Assembly (NCBI GenBank): GCA_014796735.1
Contig: JAAVIG010000028.1
Span: 1-12,676, forward strand
Direction of reading: 5' to 3'
DNA: 12,676 bases
DNA from: Oscillospiraceae bacterium
Lineage (GTDB): Bacteria > Bacillota > Clostridia > Oscillospirales > Ruminococcaceae
Part shown: in pieces, positions 6,662 to 12,676 of the stretch
How the letters are laid out: every line of letters starts with the position of its first letter
How positions within the stretch are numbered: the first letter of the stretch is position 1
Translations under genes and position numbers: made by a program
The notes under the pieces: model-generated
Told to the model about the DNA's origin: nothing
Seen by the model: only the letters and a program-made list of their open reading frames with translations
The model's database searches: none

Positions 6662-6687
6662 AGCTTTTCCTCCTGAAAATAATATTT

Positions 6688-6704
6688 TATACTATTTTAG
6701 TATA
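6688..6704. promoter_or_regulatory. Inverted repeat over the YbjQ-like -10 box, candidate operator
   Basis: TATACTA (6688-6694) and TAGTATA (6698-6704) form a perfect inverted repeat with a 3-base centre, covering the -10 box and start site. The position suits a repressor site, but the sequence is AT-rich and chance is possible. Confidence 0.35.
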
Positions 6705-6727
6705 GCAAAATACGGATATGATGTCAA
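6699..6727 (-). promoter_or_regulatory. Sigma-A promoter of the YbjQ-like gene
   Basis: Read on the minus strand, TTGACA (6722-6727), a 17-base spacer and TATACT (6699-6704). The start would fall near 6692. Confidence 0.75.
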
Positions 6728-6753
6728 GCTTTATTATTTTTTTGATTTTATGC

Positions 6754-6776
6754 AACCAAGCGGTAAAAAATACGGT
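6754..6776 (+). promoter_or_regulatory. Candidate ECF-type promoter of the sigma-serpin operon
   Basis: TGCAACC (AAC at 6754-6756), 16 bases, then CGGT (6773-6776). ECF promoters commonly have AAC in the -35 element and CGT/CGG in the -10 element at this spacing. If real, the sigma factor may drive its own operon from about 80 bases upstream of its ATG. No good sigma-A promoter was found in 6730-6850. Confidence 0.35.
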
Positions 6777-6859
6777 AATACAGATGAAACAGAAATTTTT
6801 GTTTTGAAGCTTGTTTTGTAAAGACATGTTTCTCATTTCCGACAAAAGGACGGTGCACC

Positions 6860-7420
6860 ATGGAAGACAATGAAATAATCGAATTGTATCTTAGCCGTAA
6901 CGAAAACGCCGTTAAGGAAACACAGGCAAAATACTCCGCTTATCTTACCGCAATTTCAATGAATATATTAAACAGCAGAGAGGACAGCTCGGAATGCGTC
7001 AACGACACCTATTTTAAGGCGTGGAGCAGTATTCCTCCTCATCTGCCTCCCTGTCTGCGGTATTTTCTCGGAAAGATAACAAGGGAGCTTTCCATTGACA
7101 GAATAAGAAAAAAGAGTGCCGCAAAAAGAAGCGGTTCGGAATACGAGCTGTCGCTGGAGGAGTTAGAGGAATGTATTCCAAAGGGGAATGACCCAGTAAA
7201 AGAGGCGGAATGTTCGCTGCTGGCGGAGGTAATAGGAGATTACTTAAGGCAATGTAAGGAGGAGGCGCGCGATACCTTTGTAATGAGATATTATTTCTGC
7301 GATAGTATTAAAATGATCGCGGAGAGCTTAGATGTAAGCGAATCAAAGGTAAAGAGCATGCTTTTCCGTACCAGAGAAGGATTAAGAAAACATCTTGAAA
7401 AGGAGGGTTTTTCGGTATGA
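6860..7420 (+). CDS. ECF-type sigma-70 family RNA polymerase sigma factor
   Basis: A 186-residue two-domain sigma factor. Region 2 (about 18-90) holds the -10-recognition helices, including SSECVNDTYFKAWSSIPP and ITRELSIDRIRKK. Region 4 (about 117-180) holds a helix-turn-helix, DSIKMIAESLDVSESKVKSM, that recognises the -35 element. There is no region 1.1 or 3, and the length is typical of ECF factors. The linker (91-116) is acidic. AAAAGGA (6844-6850) is well spaced from the ATG. Its last bases overlap the start of the serpin gene in ATGA (7417-7420), which couples their translation. Pairing with a membrane protein that has a small cytoplasmic N-terminus is the usual sigma/anti-sigma layout. 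Under resting conditions it is probably held inactive by that partner (inference). Confidence 0.93.
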   Translation: MEDNEIIELYLSRNENAVKETQAKYSAYLTAISMNILNSREDSSECVNDTYFKAWSSIPPHLPPCLRYFLGKITRELSIDRIRKKSAAKRSGSEYELSLEELEECIPKGNDPVKEAECSLLAEVIGDYLRQCKEEARDTFVMRYYFCDSIKMIAESLDVSESKVKSMLFRTREGLRKHLEKEGFSV

Positions 7421-8916
7421 ATAAGAAAGCGGAAAAAATCAGCGACGCGGTAGGTCGGCTTGATGAGGAAATTATTACAAAGGCGGAGGAAAAAAGACAT
7501 ATTTCCGATGTTAAAAAGGGAAGTAAGGGGAAATTTGCGAAAAAAATATGGATTCCCGCCGTTTCGGCCGCTGCCTGCGCGGGTATATTGTGCGGTGCTG
7601 CACTTATGGGGGGGAATAGCTCGCCGGGGCTTGTTCCCGTTTTAATGGAAACTCTAGCGGAGGCGAAATATCCCGAGGCGGCGCATTATCCCGACGAAAG
7701 CTTGGTTAACGGGGATTACGGAGAGGCCTGGGATAAAATGTACGAGCCTTGGTCACAGGACAGGTGGAACAGATATGAAGCGTATAAGACGCTTGATGTT
7801 GACATTCTTGGGGAATTTTACAAGAGTACCTGCGAAACCTTTTTAACGGATAGCAATGAGAAAAACCGAGTTTATTCTCCCGTTAACGTTTATATGGCTT
7901 TATCGATGCTTGCGGAGCTTACCGACGGTCAGAGCAGGGCGCAGATTCTGGAGCTTGCGGGAGCGGAAAGCATTGAAGAGTTGAGGCAGCAGGCGGGGAA
8001 TATGTGGAAAGCCAATTACCGCAATGACGGGGCTACTACCTCTATTCTTGCCAATTCGATCTGGTTGGACAGTTCGGCGGAGTTTAATTCCGAAACGTTA
8101 AACAGGCTTGCGGAGGAGTATTTTGCTTCGGCTTACCGCGGAGATTTAGCGTCGGAGGATACCTTAAGGGCTTTAAGGGATTGGCTGAACAAGCAGACCG
8201 ACGGGCTTCTGGAGGACGCTGTCAACGGTATTGAGCTTCCTCCCCAGACGGTTATGGCTCTTTGCTCCACTATTTGTTTTCACGCAAAATGGGATCAGGA
8301 ATTTAATCCCCAAAATAATGACTTTAAGGTTTTTCATGGGTCGGAAGGCGATATTGAAACGGAATTTATGAACAATACGCAGGAATACGGGCCTTATTAC
8401 TGGGGCAAGGATTACGGCGCGATCTCTTTAAGATTCGCGGACGGAGGGCGTATGTGGCTTATTCTTCCCGACGAGGGAAAAACGGTGGAGGATTTGCTCA
8501 GAGACGGGGAGTATATGGATATGGTGAGCGGCAGCAGCGGCAGTAATGAGTGGGAAAATTACAAGATTTTAAAGGTCAACTGCTCTGTGCCTAAGTTTGA
8601 TGTTTCCTCGGATATTGACCTTACTAAGGGGCTTAATAATCTTGGGGTCAGTGATGTTTTCAACTCGTATAAAGCGGATTTTACTCCTTTGTCGGAACAG
8701 GCTGAGGGGTTGGCTATCGGTCAGGCGGAGCATGCCGCGCGTGTGGTTATTGATGAGCAGGGCTGTACGGGTGTTGCTTTTACCGTTATGGCGGCTGCGG
8801 GAGCGGCTATGCCGCCGGAAGAGGAAATTGATTTTGTGCTGGATAGACCGTTTTTGTTTGTTGTTGAAAGTGACGGGAATCAGCCTTTGTTTGTTGGGAC
8901 GGTTTATACGCCTTGA
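7417..8916 (+). CDS. Membrane-anchored serpin with anti-sigma-like N-terminus
   Basis: A 499-residue protein in three parts. A cytoplasmic segment (1-43), rich in charged helix (EKISDAVGRLDEEIITKAEEKR), ends in lysines. A TM helix lies at about 44-65, and positive-inside charges predict the rest to be extracellular. A Pro/Tyr linker (66-125) leads to a full serpin fold (about 128-499). Serpin evidence: RVYSPVNVYMALSML, NSIWLDSS, WLNKQTDGLLEDAV, CFHAKWDQEF, and the signature FVLDRPFLFVV (473-483) ending GTVYTP. The hinge starts at E447-Q448-G449, with the scissile bond probably in AAAGAAM (459-465). Val453 and Phe455 are unusually large for a hinge, so inhibition is not certain. There is no zinc anti-sigma HxxxCxxC motif. 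The N-terminus resembles those of other clostridial proteins encoded after ECF sigma genes. The ATGA overlap with the sigma gene supports joint function. Confidence 0.9.
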   Translation: MNKKAEKISDAVGRLDEEIITKAEEKRHISDVKKGSKGKFAKKIWIPAVSAAACAGILCGAALMGGNSSPGLVPVLMETLAEAKYPEAAHYPDESLVNGDYGEAWDKMYEPWSQDRWNRYEAYKTLDVDILGEFYKSTCETFLTDSNEKNRVYSPVNVYMALSMLAELTDGQSRAQILELAGAESIEELRQQAGNMWKANYRNDGATTSILANSIWLDSSAEFNSETLNRLAEEYFASAYRGDLASEDTLRALRDWLNKQTDGLLEDAVNGIELPPQTVMALCSTICFHAKWDQEFNPQNNDFKVFHGSEGDIETEFMNNTQEYGPYYWGKDYGAISLRFADGGRMWLILPDEGKTVEDLLRDGEYMDMVSGSSGSNEWENYKILKVNCSVPKFDVSSDIDLTKGLNNLGVSDVFNSYKADFTPLSEQAEGLAIGQAEHAARVVIDEQGCTGVAFTVMAAAGAAMPPEEEIDFVLDRPFLFVVESDGNQPLFVGTVYTP

Positions 8917-8949
8917 TTAAATGAAAAACTAAAAAGAAAAAATGAAAAA

Positions 8950-8974
8950 GCGGCGCAGCCGCAAGTGTTTTTTT
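8950..8974 (+). terminator. Rho-independent terminator of the sigma-serpin operon
   Basis: GCGGC (8950-8954), loop GCA and GCCGC (8958-8962), followed by AAGTGTTTTTTT. It lies 33 bases after the serpin stop. The stem is short but all GC and the U-tract is good. Confidence 0.65.
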
Positions 8975-8976
8975 CG

Positions 8977-9121
8977 CTTCCTTTTTGCACTGCAAAAAGG
9001 AAGTGGGGGTGAAGCGGAGCTTTAGCTCCGCGAGGGGGCAAAGCCACCTGAAGTGTGCGATTACAACATCGCAGAAGCAGGCGCAGCCGCCGCTTCGGGC
9101 GTTAGGACGTTGTTTTTATAA
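8977..9121. repeat. Inverted repeats between serpin and acetyltransferase, part 1
   Basis: No gene is seen. A 13-bp perfect palindrome, CTTCCTTTTTGCA/TGCAAAAAGGAAG (8977-8989/8991-9003), is followed by GCGGAGCT/AGCTCCGC (9014-9021/9024-9031) and GCGAT/ATCGC (9057-9061/9068-9072). The GC-rich, palindromic make-up differs from the coding neighbours and suggests a dispersed intergenic repeat. Multi-copy status cannot be judged from one window. Confidence 0.5.
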
Positions 9122-9127
9122 AATATA

Positions 9128-9180
9128 CCCGCCAAAACCTTATTTTACTTGGTTTTGGCGGGTCGTTTTTGTTGAGTTTT
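9128..9180 (+). terminator. Strong orphan terminator
   Basis: CCCGCCAAAACC (9128-9139) and GGTTTTGGCGGG (9151-9162) form a perfect 12-bp stem with an 11-base loop, followed by TCGTTTTTGTTGAGTTTTTT. It lies 210 bases after the serpin stop and beyond the first terminator, so it either backs it up or ends an unrecognised short transcript from 8975-9127. Confidence 0.7.
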
Positions 9181-9185
9181 TTGCG

Positions 9186-9266
9186 CGGCGGAGCCGCCGA
9201 ATTTTCGGAGAAAATTCGGCACCGAGTGAGCTTGCGAACGAGGGCAAATTCCCGTTAGGGAATTTG
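9186..9266. repeat. Inverted repeats between serpin and acetyltransferase, part 2
   Basis: Three stems stand in a row: CGGCGG/CCGCCG (9186-9191/9194-9199), GCCGAATTTTC/GAAAATTCGGC (9196-9206/9210-9220, 3-base loop) and CAAATTCCC/GGGAATTTG (9245-9253/9258-9266, 4-base loop). The pattern looks like a REP- or MITE-like intergenic element. No function can be assigned. Confidence 0.5.
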
Positions 9267-9286
9267 CGGCTCCGCCCCTGCGGTGA

Positions 9287-9421
9287 GGCAGTTTTCGGGT
9301 AGGAGCTGTTTTTGCGGATGGGGCGGCAGGGGATAGGTTGGGGGAGTCTTGGTGGATATACATTGCAGAAGCTGATAGAGGTGAACAGGCGGCACTTTTT
9401 GCTGTAAAAATAAGCATTGCA
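9287..9421 (+). pseudogene. Possible C-terminal remnant of a degraded gene
   Basis: A stop-free stretch without a start codon reads ...FADGAAGDRLGESWWIYI... and ends in FAVKISIA and a TAA. The composition looks protein-like, but 45 residues open by chance is quite possible and the other strand is open here too. I do not recognise a family. It ends about 168 bases before the acetyltransferase start. Confidence 0.2.
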
Positions 9422-9506
9422 TAAAGAAAAACCCTTTTTTTAAAATGGGAGTCCCCTCTGTCTGTAAGAGAAAATTTGTAATTTTAAAAAAATTTCCCCC
9501 TGCCCA

Positions 9507-9536
9507 TTGCAAAAAGGTATTAACTTGTGGTATTAT
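9507..9536 (+). promoter_or_regulatory. Probable promoter of the acetyltransferase-mnmG operon
   Basis: TTGCAA (9507-9512), an 18-base spacer and TATTAT (9531-9536). It is a reasonable sigma-A match about 50 bases before the ATG at 9589, and the only good candidate between the orphan terminator and that gene. Confidence 0.5.
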
Positions 9537-9588
9537 AAAGAACAGAGTAATTTTATTATTGCTTACGCTACATTGAAAGGTCAATACT

Positions 9589-10026
9589 ATGCAGCTTCAT
9601 ATAAAAAAATTCGGCGAACTTACCTTAGAGGAGCTTTACGAGATATTGCGGCACAGAGCGGAAATATTTGTTGAGGAGCAAGCCTGCCCCTACAATGACG
9701 TTGACGGTTTGGACATAAACGCTTATCATGTTTTTCTTACCGATGACGACGGAATAGCGGCGTATCTTCGAGTACTGGACAGAGGAGTTCAGCGTGATGA
9801 GGTCACGATAGGCAGAGTTATTGCGGTAAAAAGAGGTCAGGGTCTGGGAGCGGAAATTTTTATGGCGGGAATAGAGGTAGCCAAGGAAAAGTTTGGCGCG
9901 ACAAAAATACAGATAGCCGCTCAGTGTCAGGCAAGGGGATTTTACGAAAAATTCGGATTCAGGCAGATATCGGAGGAATTTCTTGATGTGGGAATCCCGC
10001 ATATACATATGGAGCTTGACTGTTAA
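9589..10026 (+). CDS. ElaA-like GNAT family N-acetyltransferase
   Basis: A 145-residue acetyl-CoA-dependent acetyltransferase resembling E. coli ElaA over its full length. Shared features are the N-terminal LYEILRHRAEIFVEEQACPYNDVDGLD, the central strand AAYLRVLD, and the motif A loop GRVIAVKRGQGLGAEI (about 75-90), which binds the CoA pyrophosphate. C-terminal to these are FYEKFGFR (about 118-125) and the ending GIPHIHMEL. Its natural substrate is not known. It is cytoplasmic, with no signal peptide. GAAAGG about 10 bases upstream supports the start. The next gene begins 32 bases after its stop, so it probably leads an operon with the O-acetyltransferase and mnmG. Confidence 0.92.
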   Translation: MQLHIKKFGELTLEELYEILRHRAEIFVEEQACPYNDVDGLDINAYHVFLTDDDGIAAYLRVLDRGVQRDEVTIGRVIAVKRGQGLGAEIFMAGIEVAKEKFGATKIQIAAQCQARGFYEKFGFRQISEEFLDVGIPHIHMELDC

Positions 10027-10058
10027 ATAGTTTTTTTACTTATGAAAGGATTACGGCA

Positions 10059-10652
10059 ATGACGGAAAAAGAAAAAATGTTAAAGGGGGAACCCTACGAC
10101 CCTACGGACAAGGAGCTTGTGGATTTAAGAATACAGGCTCACAGTCTTTCACAGCAGTATAATCTCACTTCGGAAACCGAGGAGGATAAGCGGAAGGAAA
10201 TTCTTAATACGCTTTTGCCCAATCGAGGAAAGGGTACTTTTCTTCAATCTCCCGTTCAGTTTGACTATGGGGTGTTTACCTCGGTAGGCGAAAACTTTTA
10301 CGCCAATTTTAACTTTACCGTTCTTGATACCTGTCCCATAACGATAGGCGACAATGTGTTTTTCGGCCCGAACTGTACTTTAGCAACCGCGCTGCATTTT
10401 TTTGATCCCGTAAAAAGAAGAATGAGGTATCGGGAAGACGGTACGCCTTATGATATTGAGTTCGGAAAGCCCATAAAAATCGGTAATGACTGTTGGATAG
10501 CAAGCAATGTTGTTATCTGCGGCGGCGTTACTATTGGTGACAGCTGCGTCATAGGAGCGGGCAGCGTGGTAACAAGGGATATTCCCTCAAATTCTCTTGC
10601 GGCGGGGAATCCTTGCAGAGTTATACGGGAAATTACGGCGGAAGATAATTAA
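10059..10652 (+). CDS. Maltose/galactoside-type O-acetyltransferase (left-handed beta-helix)
   Basis: A 197-residue trimeric hexapeptide-repeat acetyltransferase of the Maa/LacA/NodL group, which transfers acetyl from acetyl-CoA to a sugar hydroxyl. The N-terminal helical cap starts EKEKMLKGEPYDPTDKEL, the typical 'maltose acetyltransferase' domain. The beta-helix follows, with repeats such as ITIGDNVFFGPN (95-106) and IKIGNDCWIASNVVICGG, then VTIGDSCVIGAGSVVTRDIP and AAGNPCRVIREI at the end. The likely catalytic His is H113 in TALHFFDP. Maltose itself may not be the substrate, as substrate names are unreliable in this family. GAAAGGA (10043-10049) supports the start. mnmG begins five bases after the stop, so the two are co-transcribed. 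Confidence 0.92.
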   Translation: MTEKEKMLKGEPYDPTDKELVDLRIQAHSLSQQYNLTSETEEDKRKEILNTLLPNRGKGTFLQSPVQFDYGVFTSVGENFYANFNFTVLDTCPITIGDNVFFGPNCTLATALHFFDPVKRRMRYREDGTPYDIEFGKPIKIGNDCWIASNVVICGGVTIGDSCVIGAGSVVTRDIPSNSLAAGNPCRVIREITAEDN

Positions 10653-10657
10653 AAGAA

Positions 10658-12547
10658 ATGGAGCAGACAAAAGCTTTGGAAATTTATAATAACGATTTTG
10701 ATATAGCCGTTATCGGCGCGGGTCACGCGGGTGTTGAAGCGGCTCTTGCATGTGCGCGTACCGGGAATAAAACGGTTTTGTTTACATTATCGCTGGACGC
10801 GATAGCAAATATGCCCTGCAATCCTTGTATAGGCGGCTCAGCTAAAGGGCAGCTTGTCTGTGAGATCGACGCTTTGGGCGGTGAAATGGGAAGGGCGGCG
10901 GACGCTACCTTTATTCAGTCACGTATGTTAAACAGGGGAAAGGGTCCTGCGGTTCACGCTTTAAGAGTTCAAAGCGACCGTGTTAAATACCATACTTATA
11001 TGAAGCAGGTGCTTGAGAGGCAGGAAAATTTGCAGATCAAGCAGGCGGAGATCATTGGGATTATTACCGTGGACGGAAAAATAACGGGCGTGAAATCAAG
11101 GCTCGGTACTGTTTATAATGTAAGGGCCGCGATTATTGCAACCGGTACTTATCTGGGCGGGCGCATACATATCGGCGAGCTTAATTATCAAAGCGGTCCG
11201 GATAATGTTATGCCTGCGTTGGAGCTGACTAAGGACTTGGAGGAAAAGGGAATTGCTCTTCGCCGTTTTAAGACGGGTACTCCCGCACGCGTTCATAGAA
11301 GAAGCGTTGATTTTTCTGTCATGGAGGTGCAGGAGGGTGACGAGCCTATTATACCCTTTTGCTTTGATAACGAGCTGCCTTTGGAAAACAAGGTCAAATG
11401 CTATGTTACTTATACTAATGAAGAAACTCACAGGATAATTTTAGATAATCTTGACCGTTCTCCCTTATATGCGGGGCGGATAGAGGGGGTGGGCCCCCGT
11501 TACTGTCCCAGTATTGAGGATAAGATAGTAAGGTTTAAGGATAAGGAAAGGCATCAGCTTTTTGTTGAGCCTATGGGACTTGATACCGACGAGTGTTATT
11601 TGCAGGGTATGTCTTCAAGTCTGCCCGAGGACGTTCAGATCAAGTTTTTACGTACTATCAAGGGCTTGGAAAATGTTGAGATAATGCGCCCCGCTTACGC
11701 TATCGAGTATGACTGCGTTGATCCCTTGGAGCTTTTTGCTACCTTGGAGTTTAAGAAGATAAGAGGACTTTTCGGTGCGGGACAGTTTAACGGCACAAGC
11801 GGCTATGAGGAGGCGGCGGCACAGGGGCTTGTTGCGGGTATCAATGCCTCCCGATACTGTCAAAACATGGAAATGTTAGTTTTGGACAGAAGCACAAGCT
11901 ATATAGGTACTCTTATAGACGATCTTGTGACTAAGGGGTGTATCGAGCCGTACCGTATGATGACAAGCAGAAGTGAATACCGCCTTTTGTTAAGGCAGGA
12001 TAACGCTCCCGAAAGACTTGCTGAGATCGGGAAAAAATTCGGCTTACTGTCCGAAAAAAAATATACTCTGTATCTTGAAATGACCGAGAAGATCGAAAGG
12101 GAATTAAAGCGTATTATGAAAACCACTCTTAAGCCTACGGAAGAGTTAAACAAGGCTCTTGAAGCCTGCGGCACTACTCTGATTTCAACGGGTATAAGGT
12201 TTATTGAGCTGCTGAAACGTCCGCAGGTAGATTACAAGACTTTAGCCGCCTTTGACGAGAATGCTCCCGATTTAAGTGACGATCTGGTAAACAAGCTTGA
12301 AATTCGGGTCAAGTATAAGGGATATATCGAAGCGCAAAACGAAAAGGTACAGCAAATGCAAAAGCTTGAAGCTAAAAAGCTGCCTGTTGATATTGACTAC
12401 AAGACTGTTAAGGGCTTAAGGCTTGAAGCGCAGGAAAAATTAAACAAATACCGTCCTTTGAATATAGGACAGGCAAGCAGGATAAGCGGAGTTAATCCCG
12501 CGGATATAACGGTGCTGCTGTTGCTTTTAAATGATAAGGGGCAGTGA
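10658..12547 (+). CDS. mnmG: tRNA uridine-5-carboxymethylaminomethyl modification enzyme MnmG
   Basis: A 629-residue FAD protein (formerly GidA), the normal length. With MnmE it installs cmnm5/nm5 groups on wobble U34 of certain tRNAs, using FAD and methylenetetrahydrofolate. Visible features are the dinucleotide-binding GAGHAG (20-25), PCNPCIGGSAKG with Cys54 and GPRYCPSIEDKIVRF with Cys283. These match the two conserved cysteines of the family (E. coli C47 and C277). Others are FKTGTPARVHRRS, GTSGYEEAAAQGL and the C-terminal helical domain that binds MnmE and tRNA (QASRISGVNPADI near the end). The start has only a weak, distant ribosome binding site (GGAAG near 10640), so translation may depend on coupling to the upstream gene. 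A parS-like site and rsmG follow, a classic near-origin order. Confidence 0.98.
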   Translation: MEQTKALEIYNNDFDIAVIGAGHAGVEAALACARTGNKTVLFTLSLDAIANMPCNPCIGGSAKGQLVCEIDALGGEMGRAADATFIQSRMLNRGKGPAVHALRVQSDRVKYHTYMKQVLERQENLQIKQAEIIGIITVDGKITGVKSRLGTVYNVRAAIIATGTYLGGRIHIGELNYQSGPDNVMPALELTKDLEEKGIALRRFKTGTPARVHRRSVDFSVMEVQEGDEPIIPFCFDNELPLENKVKCYVTYTNEETHRIILDNLDRSPLYAGRIEGVGPRYCPSIEDKIVRFKDKERHQLFVEPMGLDTDECYLQGMSSSLPEDVQIKFLRTIKGLENVEIMRPAYAIEYDCVDPLELFATLEFKKIRGLFGAGQFNGTSGYEEAAAQGLVAGINASRYCQNMEMLVLDRSTSYIGTLIDDLVTKGCIEPYRMMTSRSEYRLLLRQDNAPERLAEIGKKFGLLSEKKYTLYLEMTEKIERELKRIMKTTLKPTEELNKALEACGTTLISTGIRFIELLKRPQVDYKTLAAFDENAPDLSDDLVNKLEIRVKYKGYIEAQNEKVQQMQKLEAKKLPVDIDYKTVKGLRLEAQEKLNKYRPLNIGQASRISGVNPADITVLLLLLNDKGQ

Positions 12548-12561
12548 TTCGAAAATTTTTA

Positions 12562-12577
12562 TGTTCCACGTGGAACG
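12562..12577. promoter_or_regulatory. parS-like ParB (Spo0J) binding site
   Basis: TGTTCCACGTGGAACG contains a perfect 14-bp palindrome (12563-12576). It matches the parS consensus TGTTnCACGTGnAACA at all but the last base. parS sites cluster near the origin of Firmicutes chromosomes and load the ParB clamp for chromosome segregation. The position between mnmG and rsmG, next to where parA/parB usually lie, supports this. Confidence 0.85.
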
Positions 12578-12621
12578 TTTGCGCAGATTCTTTATTTAAA
12601 GGAGTATGAAAGGATTATAAT

Positions 12622-12676
12622 ATGCTTGATGATATTGTGGGAAAATTTAGGGAAGCCGATATAGCGCTTGACGATA
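12622..12676 (+). CDS. rsmG: 16S rRNA (guanine527-N7)-methyltransferase, 5' end only
   Basis: Only 18 codons lie in the window: MLDDIVGKFREADIALDD. Ribosome binding sites AAAGGAG (12598-12604) and GAAAGGA (12608-12614) precede the ATG. The assignment rests mainly on the very conserved mnmG-rsmG order, as the visible residues are too few to be diagnostic. RsmG (GidB) uses S-adenosylmethionine to methylate G527 of 16S rRNA. Confidence 0.65.
   Translation, partial: MLDDIVGKFREADIALDD

Noticed and set aside
6786..6810. TGAAAC as a second ECF -35 element before the sigma gene
   Set aside because: No CGT-like -10 element is found 16-17 bases downstream.
7417..7620. Serpin N-terminus as a lipoprotein signal
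   Set aside because: The Cys in AGILCG has Leu before it, not a lipobox residue, and 43 residues precede the hydrophobic segment. A TM anchor fits better.
4230..8916. Serpin as inhibitor of the neighbouring metalloprotease
   Set aside because: Serpins trap serine and some cysteine proteases through an acyl-enzyme. Zinc metalloproteases form none, so direct inhibition is unlikely.
9320..9344. Possible G-quadruplex in a G-rich stretch
   Set aside because: Only three runs of three or more G are present, so only a weak two-layer structure could form.
8985..9584. Open frames of about 90-110 codons on both strands in the intergenic region
   Set aside because: They run through palindromes and terminators, have no ribosome binding sites and show repeat-derived composition.

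Overview
The window looks like chromosomal DNA of a Gram-positive, low-to-middle GC bacterium of the class Clostridia, probably a gut or rumen member of the Oscillospiraceae/Ruminococcaceae type. The evidence is strong AAAGGA/AGGAGG ribosome binding sites, sigma-A promoters, a clostridial-style GyrA, Gram-positive lipoproteins, and an ECF sigma factor paired with an anti-sigma-like membrane protein. The genus assignment is inference. The presence of gyrA, mnmG, the start of rsmG and a parS-like palindrome suggests a location near the replication origin.

Layout. 1-217: imperfect ~60-bp tandem repeats, then a duplicated 23-bp unit carrying the ribosome binding site. 218-3492: a YcxB-like membrane protein and gyrA, closely spaced. 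3493-4229: no gene, but packed with stem-loops, including a family of related palindromes, a near-ideal sigma-A promoter and a ~220-nt structured leader. 4230-6273: an AT-rich island with a secreted matrixin-like zinc metalloprotease broken by a frameshift at a T8 run, followed by two paralogous lipoproteins, the second with its own promoter. 6347-6661 (minus): a YbjQ/UPF0145 protein with a clear promoter. 6860-8916: an ECF sigma factor translationally coupled (ATGA overlap) to a membrane-anchored serpin with an anti-sigma-like cytoplasmic N-terminus. 8917-9588: terminators and GC-rich inverted repeats. 9589-12547: an apparent operon of an ElaA-like GNAT acetyltransferase, a maltose/galactoside-type O-acetyltransferase and mnmG. 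A parS-like site and the first codons of rsmG close the window.

How the genes work together. GyrA, MnmG and RsmG are housekeeping (DNA supercoiling; tRNA and 16S rRNA modification). The accessory centre is surface-oriented: a secreted protease, two lipoproteins and an extracellular serpin. The most interesting unit is the sigma-serpin pair. Its gene order and topology suggest that the serpin domain senses or traps an extracellular protease while its cytoplasmic tail controls the sigma factor. That mechanism is inference from architecture, not shown by the sequence.
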